DNA of 64,000 nucleotides. It comes from Pseudomonadota bacterium. Its GTDB lineage: Bacteria; Pseudomonadota; Gammaproteobacteria; Burkholderiales; Burkholderiaceae_C. Position 1 is the stretch's first letter. Each line of letters opens with the position of its first letter. The stretch spans positions 28,706-92,705 of the forward strand of contig JAJXTO010000009.1 of assembly GCA_021783695.1 (NCBI GenBank), written 5' to 3'. Both the position numbers and the translations under genes were made by a program. Under the pieces are notes generated by a model. The model was not told the DNA's origin. It was given only the letters and a program-made list of their open reading frames with translations, and did no database searches. Positions 58,610 to 64,000 of this stretch are shown here, one piece after another.

Positions 58610-60145
58610 ATGCCCACTCTGTTGAATCAACATCTCGCTGCCGTCGATCTGGGATCGAACAGTTTTCGCATGCTCATCGGCAGGGCGCAGGACAGTGCCG
58701 CCGGGGTGCAGGTCTATCCCATCGATTCGCTGCGCGAGGCGGTGCGTCTTGCGGCCGGGCTGGACGACAAAAAATACCTCTCCGAAGCCTCGCAGCAGAT
58801 TGCCTTGCAAACCCTTCAGCGTTTTGGCGAACGGCTGCGGCAGTTTCACCCGGACCGGGTGCGCGCGGTGGCCACCAACACGGTGCGCGTGGCCAAGAAC
58901 GCACCGCAGTTTCTGCAGCGGGCGCAGCAGGCGCTGGGCTTTCCCATCGAGGTCATTGCGGGCCGGGAGGAGGCGCGGCTGGTCTATATCGGCGCGGCGC
59001 ATTCGGTCTCTGTGGTGCAGGGCAAACGGCTGGTGGCCGACATTGGCGGCGGCTCCACGGAGTTCATCATCGGTCAGGGCTACGAGCCAGGCTTGATGGA
59101 GTCGCTCTACATCGGTTGCGTGTCGATGAGCCAGCGCTTCTTTCCCGGCAATCAGGTGGACGAAACCACCATGCGTGCCGCCGAGATTGCCGCGCGCAAG
59201 GAAATCCAGATCATCGCCGCCGACTTCAAACGCAGCGGCTGGAACCATGCCGTGGGCTCCAGCGGCACCGCGCGGGCTCTGGCCGACATGATCGGCGGCA
59301 GCCGCCTGAACCCGCCGGATCAGGTCGGCGACATTACTCTGCAAGGCCTGCGCGAGCTGCGGCGCGCCTTCGTGCGCGCCGGCAATCTCAACAAGCTCAA
59401 GATGGAAGGCCTCAAGCCCGACCGCGTGCCGGTGGCCGCCGGGGGGCTGGCCATCATGCTCGGGGTGTTCGAGGAGCTGGGCATCCAGTCCATGGAAGTG
59501 ACCGACGCCGCGCTGCGCCTGGGGGTGCTGTACGACCTGCTGGGGCGCGAGCAGTCGCAGGACATGCGCGAGATCACTGCGCTGCAGTTCATCCAGCGCT
59601 ATGGCGCCGACCCGCAACAGGCGCAGCGGGTGAGTGAGGTGGCGCTGCGGCTCTACGCCCAGTTGCGGCCCCAGGCCACGGAAGCCGAGCAGCGCCTGTT
59701 GCGCTGGGCCGGGCAACTGCATGAGATCGGCCTGTCCATTTCGCACAGCGCCTATCACAAGCACTCGGCCTACATTGCCGCAAATGCCGACATGCCCGGA
59801 TTTTCTCGCGGCGAGCAGGCGGCGCTGGCGCAGCTGGTTCTGGCTCACACCGGCAAGCTGAAGAAGCTGAGCGTGACCGATCTGGAAAGCCTCGATCTCG
59901 ACGCGGTGATGGCGCTGCGGCTGGCGGTCATTCTGGCGCGTAACCGCACCGCGGTCGATCTGGACGGCCTGCGGCTGCGCTATCAGGCCACCGGCCTCAG
60001 CCTGCCGGGGGCGCGGCCCGCTCTGGACATCGTGGCGCCTGAACCCTGGCTCAAGGCCAATCCGCTGACCGAATACAGCCTGCGGCAAGAGGCCTCTGAA
60101 TGGGCGCGGCTGAACTGGAACGTCGCGTTACACAGTCCGTCTTGA
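58610..60145 (+). CDS. ppx: Exopolyphosphatase (Ppx/GppA family)
   Basis: LAAVDLGSNSFRMLIGR, VADIGGGSTEFIIGQG. Confidence 0.95.
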   Translation: MPTLLNQHLAAVDLGSNSFRMLIGRAQDSAAGVQVYPIDSLREAVRLAAGLDDKKYLSEASQQIALQTLQRFGERLRQFHPDRVRAVATNTVRVAKNAPQFLQRAQQALGFPIEVIAGREEARLVYIGAAHSVSVVQGKRLVADIGGGSTEFIIGQGYEPGLMESLYIGCVSMSQRFFPGNQVDETTMRAAEIAARKEIQIIAADFKRSGWNHAVGSSGTARALADMIGGSRLNPPDQVGDITLQGLRELRRAFVRAGNLNKLKMEGLKPDRVPVAAGGLAIMLGVFEELGIQSMEVTDAALRLGVLYDLLGREQSQDMREITALQFIQRYGADPQQAQRVSEVALRLYAQLRPQATEAEQRLLRWAGQLHEIGLSISHSAYHKHSAYIAANADMPGFSRGEQAALAQLVLAHTGKLKKLSVTDLESLDLDAVMALRLAVILARNRTAVDLDGLRLRYQATGLSLPGARPALDIVAPEPWLKANPLTEYSLRQEASEWARLNWNVALHSPS

Positions 60146-60193
60146 TTGCGCCATGACGGCCGCGTAAGGTTTGATCTGCACGAGGAGCAGACG

Positions 60194-60811
60194 ATGCAGA
60201 TCATCCTGACACGGCATGGCGAAGTCGAAGGCATTCATCCGGAGCGCTTTCGCGGGCGCATGGAACTGGCGCTCACTCCCCTCGGCCGCGCGCAGGCCAG
60301 GGCGGTTGCCCGGCGCATTGCCGCCGGGTTTGCGCCGCAGGCGGTCTACACCAGCCCGATGGGGCGTTGCCATGACACCGGCGCCGAGATTGCGGCAGCC
60401 TGCAGCCTGAGCGCGCAGGTGCTCGACGACCTCAACGACCTCGACTACGGGGACTGGCAATGGAAAACGCACGAGGACGTCAAGGCGGCGCATCCCCAGA
60501 CCTACGCCCTGTGGAAAAGCGCGCCGCAATGGGTGCGCTTTCCTGGTGGCGAATCCTTGCAGGATCTGGCACTGCGTGCCGCCGATGGCCTGCGCGCGCT
60601 GCTGCAGCGCCACGCCGACCATACGATCGTGTTGGTCGGGCATGACAGCGTGAACCGGGCGCTTCTGCTGCAGGCGCTCGATCTGCCGCTGTCCGCTTAC
60701 TGGCGCATCACCCAGAAGCCGTGCTGCCTCAACCTGTTCAGCGTGGATGCGCAGGGCAAGGCCAGCCTGCAACTGGCCAACGACACCGCGCACCTGCGAG
60801 GTGTGCAATGA
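60194..60811 (+). CDS. Histidine phosphatase (phosphoglycerate mutase) family protein
   Basis: MQIILTRHGEVEG, VGHDSVNRALLL; GAGGAG RBS. Confidence 0.88.
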   Translation: MQIILTRHGEVEGIHPERFRGRMELALTPLGRAQARAVARRIAAGFAPQAVYTSPMGRCHDTGAEIAAACSLSAQVLDDLNDLDYGDWQWKTHEDVKAAHPQTYALWKSAPQWVRFPGGESLQDLALRAADGLRALLQRHADHTIVLVGHDSVNRALLLQALDLPLSAYWRITQKPCCLNLFSVDAQGKASLQLANDTAHLRGVQ

Positions 60812-61188
60812 ACGCGGAGATTCATGCGCAATGTCCGTTCTGCCAGAGCATGCCCTGGGTGTTGCGCAACGCGCTGTCCTTCGCGGTGTACGACCGCGCG
60901 CCTGTGAATCCGGGGCATCTGCTGCTGATTCCGTTTCGCCATGTAGCAGACTGGTTCGAGTGCTCGGAACAGGAGCAGCATGCCCTGCTGGAGCTTGCAA
61001 CCGAGGCCCGCGCCCTGTTGCTGCGTGAGCGCAGGCCAGATGGCTTCAATCTCGGAGTCAACTGCGGCAAGGCAGCGGGGCAGAGCATTTTTCATGTGCA
61101 TCTGCACCTGATTCCGCGCTTTGCCGGCGACATGGCCGAGCCGCTGGGCGGGGTGCGCGGGGTGATTCCGGCGCGGCAGACGTATTGA
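60808..61188 (+). CDS. HIT family protein
   Basis: C-terminal QSIFHVHLHLIPR (HxHxHxx), ATGA overlap with upstream gene. Confidence 0.9.
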   Translation: MNAEIHAQCPFCQSMPWVLRNALSFAVYDRAPVNPGHLLLIPFRHVADWFECSEQEQHALLELATEARALLLRERRPDGFNLGVNCGKAAGQSIFHVHLHLIPRFAGDMAEPLGGVRGVIPARQTY

Positions 61189-61464
61189 GTACCCCCAGTT
61201 TCCTTGAGACCGCATGGCGCGAAAGCTGGTTTGCATTTCGATGCAATTTGTTCGCTGCGCAGCATTGACCCTGAGCGGTGCGTGGCCTAAATTGAACTCA
61301 TCCAAATAGCGATGGAGTTCGCCGTTCAATCGCTTTGACGGGTGGCTGGTGTGAACAGGCGCTCCTCCCGGGCTGATGGCTCCTGCCCGCTTTCATGTGC
61401 TGCCTTCCACGCAGCGGCGCATATCAGCGGGACGGAGTCGCGGATGAAGACATCCACAGAGTTC

Positions 61465-61562
61465 AACCCAGATTGTTCAATAGGGCGCGGGGGCAAAGAC
61501 GCCCCGAAACCCCCGCCAGGGCCCGCGCATGCGCGCAGCGCCGCCTATTGGACATCGGGGTT
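61465..61562. other. Structured inverted-repeat element in the cfa upstream region (candidate cis-regulatory RNA or MITE-like repeat)
   Basis: AACCC...TGTTCAATAGG / CCTATTGGACA...GGGTT outer stem enclosing GGGGC-N6-GCCCC and an alternative GCGGGGG/CCCCCGC pairing. Confidence 0.5.
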
Positions 61563-61679
61563 CAATCGTGTGTGCCCATCACAGGGGCGCCAGACAGAGT
61601 ACTGCATCGTTTTCGTTCCAACGGCATCTTCACCCGCACACGTTGGTGAGCCGGTGTTCGCTTTTGAAAGGAGATCAGC

Positions 61680-63038
61680 ATGCTTGCCATTCCGTCATCC
61701 ATTCTGGATCAGGTCGATGAGCGTCTGTCACACCTTCCCTTGGCCTGCAGTGTGGTGCTGCCAGGTGGCCAGCGTGTCGGCCCGCGCAATGCGAAAGTGG
61801 AAATGCGCCTGCGCGACAAAAGGGTGCTGTGGCATCTCACAACCGGGCAGATCGGCAAGCTGGCGGAAGACTATGTCGAGGGGTTCGTGGATATTCTGGG
61901 CAATCTGCGCGATCTGATGCGCATCGCCCCGGTCCTGCTCGATGACGATCCGCGCAACGAGCCCTCCGCCGCCACCGCGCGTTTGTGGCACAGCCTGCGC
62001 CATGCCCTGTGGGAGCACAGCCACCATAGCCGTGAGAAGGACGCCGCGCAGATTCAGCAACACTATGACGTCTCGGATGATTTCTATGCCCTGTGGCTCG
62101 ATCCGCGCCGCGTGTATTCCTGCGCTTATTTCGCTGAGCCTTCGATGACCCTGGCGCAAGCGCAGGAGGCCAAGCTAGACCACATCTGCACCAAGCTGAT
62201 GCTCAGACCGGGCGAGCGTTTCATCGACATCGGCGCGGGCTGGGGCGGGCTGCTGCTGTGGGCTGCTGAGCACTACGGCGTGGATGCCACCGGCATCACC
62301 CTGTCGAAGAATCAGTACAACCATGTGAACCGGCTGATCGTCGAGAAGGGTCTGCAGGGCCGGGTGCGCATGCTGCTGCAGGATTACCGCGATGTGGACG
62401 AATCCCAGCCCTTCGACAAGGTCGCCTCGGTGGGGATGTGCGAGCATGTCGGCCGTCCCAATCTGCCGCTGTATTTCGACAAGATCCGCCGTCTGCTCAA
62501 GCCGGGCGGGCTGGTGCTGAACCACGGCATCACCGCGGGTGGGGTGGATAACAGCCAGCTTGCCGGCGGCATGGGCGACTTCATCGAAAAATACATCTTC
62601 CCTGGCGGACAGCTCGTGCACGTCAGCGTGATGGCCGAAACCATGACCCGCGGTGGTCTGGAGCCACTGGACATGGAATGCCTGCGCCCGCATTACGCCA
62701 AGACTCTGTGGTGCTGGGTGGATGGGCTCGAAGACCATCTCGACGAAGCACGCCGCGTGCTGGGCGACAAGGCCGAGAAAACGCTGCGCGCCTATCGTCT
62801 CTACCTCGCGGGTTCGGCCATGGGCTTCGAGCAGGGCTGGATTTCGCTGTTCCAGATGCTGGGCAGCCGCCCCAATGGTGTGGTGGAAGAGCGGGTCGAT
62901 GGCGATAGCGTGTTGCGTGCGCGGCAGTGCAGCTACCCGTTCAATCGCGCCTATCAGTATGCGCAGAGGATCACCGAGCCCGCACCTCGCAGTGGCGCCG
63001 CGCTGACGCGGCAGAGCAAGGCGGAAGAGCCAGCCTGA
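61680..63038 (+). CDS. cfa: Cyclopropane-fatty-acyl-phospholipid synthase
   Basis: QQHYDVSDDFYALWLDPRRVYSCAYF, DIGAGWGGLLLWAAEHYGVDATGITLS; GGAGA RBS. Confidence 0.95.
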   Translation: MLAIPSSILDQVDERLSHLPLACSVVLPGGQRVGPRNAKVEMRLRDKRVLWHLTTGQIGKLAEDYVEGFVDILGNLRDLMRIAPVLLDDDPRNEPSAATARLWHSLRHALWEHSHHSREKDAAQIQQHYDVSDDFYALWLDPRRVYSCAYFAEPSMTLAQAQEAKLDHICTKLMLRPGERFIDIGAGWGGLLLWAAEHYGVDATGITLSKNQYNHVNRLIVEKGLQGRVRMLLQDYRDVDESQPFDKVASVGMCEHVGRPNLPLYFDKIRRLLKPGGLVLNHGITAGGVDNSQLAGGMGDFIEKYIFPGGQLVHVSVMAETMTRGGLEPLDMECLRPHYAKTLWCWVDGLEDHLDEARRVLGDKAEKTLRAYRLYLAGSAMGFEQGWISLFQMLGSRPNGVVEERVDGDSVLRARQCSYPFNRAYQYAQRITEPAPRSGAALTRQSKAEEPA

Positions 63039-63056
63039 GTGGTGTCAGCCACGCGG

Positions 63057-63383
63057 TCAGCTGCAACCGCACTGTGCCGCCCAGTAAACGATGTGGCCGG
63101 GCGGGACCATCTCCTGGATGTGCGGCAGCACGGCGTCCACCACCTCGGGTGCGTCGAAAAATTCCAGCACCAGCGGCAGATGGACAGTCATGCGCAACAG
63201 GTCGTCGGCATGCACCTCGCCCTTGCTGCCAAAGCCGGCCACGCCGCGGAACACGGTGACGCCATGCACCTTGTGCTGCTCATGCAGAAGCTTGAAGAGG
63301 GCGCGCATCAGGTCGTGGTGGCTGTCGTCCTTGTCGCCTTCCTTGATGTAGATGCGGACCATGGTGACGGATTTGGCGCTCAT
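63057..63383 (-). CDS. DUF190 family protein
   Basis: VTMVRIYIKEGDKDDSHHDLMRALFKLLHEQHKVHGVTVFRGVAGFGSKG, next to crcB. Confidence 0.88.
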   Translation of the reverse strand: MSAKSVTMVRIYIKEGDKDDSHHDLMRALFKLLHEQHKVHGVTVFRGVAGFGSKGEVHADDLLRMTVHLPLVLEFFDAPEVVDAVLPHIQEMVPPGHIVYWAAQCGCS

Positions 63384-63772
63384 GTGGAAATTCCCATATT
63401 GCGTGACAGAAAGGCGCCGAAAAGGGCCGCAGCGATGGACAGCACGACTGAGGCGCCGATGTACAGCCCGGCCTTCAGCATCTCGCCGTTTTCGATCAGG
63501 TTGAGCGACTCCAGCGAGAAGGTCGAGAAGGTGGTGTAGGCACCGAGGCCGCCTGTGAGGATGCCAGTGCGCAGTTCGGGACTGAGGTTGATGCGCTCCA
63601 GGGTTTCGAAAAATAGAAAGCCCATGAGGAAGGAACCCAGCACATTGATCGACAGCGTGGCAAAGGGAAAGGAACGCCCCAGCATGCCTTGAACCAGGAT
63701 GCTCTGACCATAGCGCGCGAACGCGCCGATGATGGCGAAAATGGCGATGAAAACGTAGGTCATGCGAAACAT
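63380..63772 (-). CDS. crcB: Fluoride efflux channel CrcB/Fluc
   Basis: GAFARYGQS, LGSFLMGFL, TGGLGAYTTFSTFSLE signatures. Confidence 0.95.
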   Translation of the reverse strand: MFRMTYVFIAIFAIIGAFARYGQSILVQGMLGRSFPFATLSINVLGSFLMGFLFFETLERINLSPELRTGILTGGLGAYTTFSTFSLESLNLIENGEMLKAGLYIGASVVLSIAAALFGAFLSRNMGIST

Positions 63773-63881
63773 CCCAAATGTTGACGATGAAAGAATTGCC
63801 GCGTCACGCGGCGCAACCCGGGATCGTCGTGCTGCAATTCTCTCAGGAAAGATGGCTTGTCCTCGAACCGCGGGGTGCCCG

Positions 63882-63922
63882 GCGTCAACTATCTTGAGCT
63901 GTCAGCGACAACTATCGTGAGC
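63882..63922. repeat. Tandem direct repeat: GCGTCAACTATCTTGAGC and GCGACAACTATCGTGAGC, 23-bp period
   Basis: 18-bp units with two mismatches; IS21-like terminal-repeat appearance. Confidence 0.75.
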
Positions 63923-63956
63923 GGTGCGGTCAGGCGTTGATCATTGTGTTGGGGTT

Positions 63957-63990
63957 GCGCTGCGTTGCCGGCGAGCCGGCAACGCAGCGC
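63957..63990. repeat. Perfect 16-bp inverted repeat with 2-nt spacer
   Basis: GCGCTGCGTTGCCGGC-GA-GCCGGCAACGCAGCGC. Confidence 0.9.
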
Positions 63991-64000
63991 GGCGACGGTA

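Noticed and set aside
58508-60088. N-terminal extension of the ppk ORF over ppx
   Set aside because: Antisense to ppx; Ppk1 homology starts at about 58477-58507.
61215-61250. TTGCAT-TTCG-ATGCAA small palindrome upstream of cfa
   Set aside because: Short AT-rich stem with no T tract; insufficient to call a terminator or operator on its own.
61342-61917. 191 aa ORF upstream of and overlapping cfa
   Set aside because: Out of frame with cfa, no good RBS, composition not protein-like, spans the inverted-repeat element.

Overview
The window is a gene-dense, high-GC bacterial chromosome segment. Its gene content and order (hflKC-hisZ-purA, dapC-dapD-pilU-dapE-prmB, carA-lysE-carB-greA, rlmE-ftsH-folP-glmM-pst-pho-ppk/ppx) look like a betaproteobacterium, probably Burkholderiales and possibly Thiomonas-like; this placement is inference. 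Most genes are intact housekeeping genes: purine synthesis, lysine/DAP synthesis, carbamoyl-phosphate synthase, rho, trxA, 4.5S RNA, ftsH, folP, glmM and cfa. No CRISPR array, prophage, rRNA or tRNA was recognised. The most interesting parts are: (1) a 46.3-60.1 kb phosphate regulon with two consecutive, divergent pstSCA sets, a single pstB, distinct stem-loops after each pstS and Pho-box-like repeats, followed by phoU-phoB-phoR and the divergent ppk/ppx pair; (2) a tightly overlapping arn-type (L-Ara4N lipid A modification) operon with ArnA split into two genes and no arnD in the window; (3) a long, structured, apparently non-coding leader upstream of cfa with mutually exclusive pairings; (4) a structured element and palindrome upstream of a DUF6858-like gene; (5) repeats and a perfect palindrome at the right edge that may be the start of an IS21-like element. 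I did not find a clear candidate for a wholly new defence-type or metabolic system. The findings are mainly unusual arrangements and regulatory structures.
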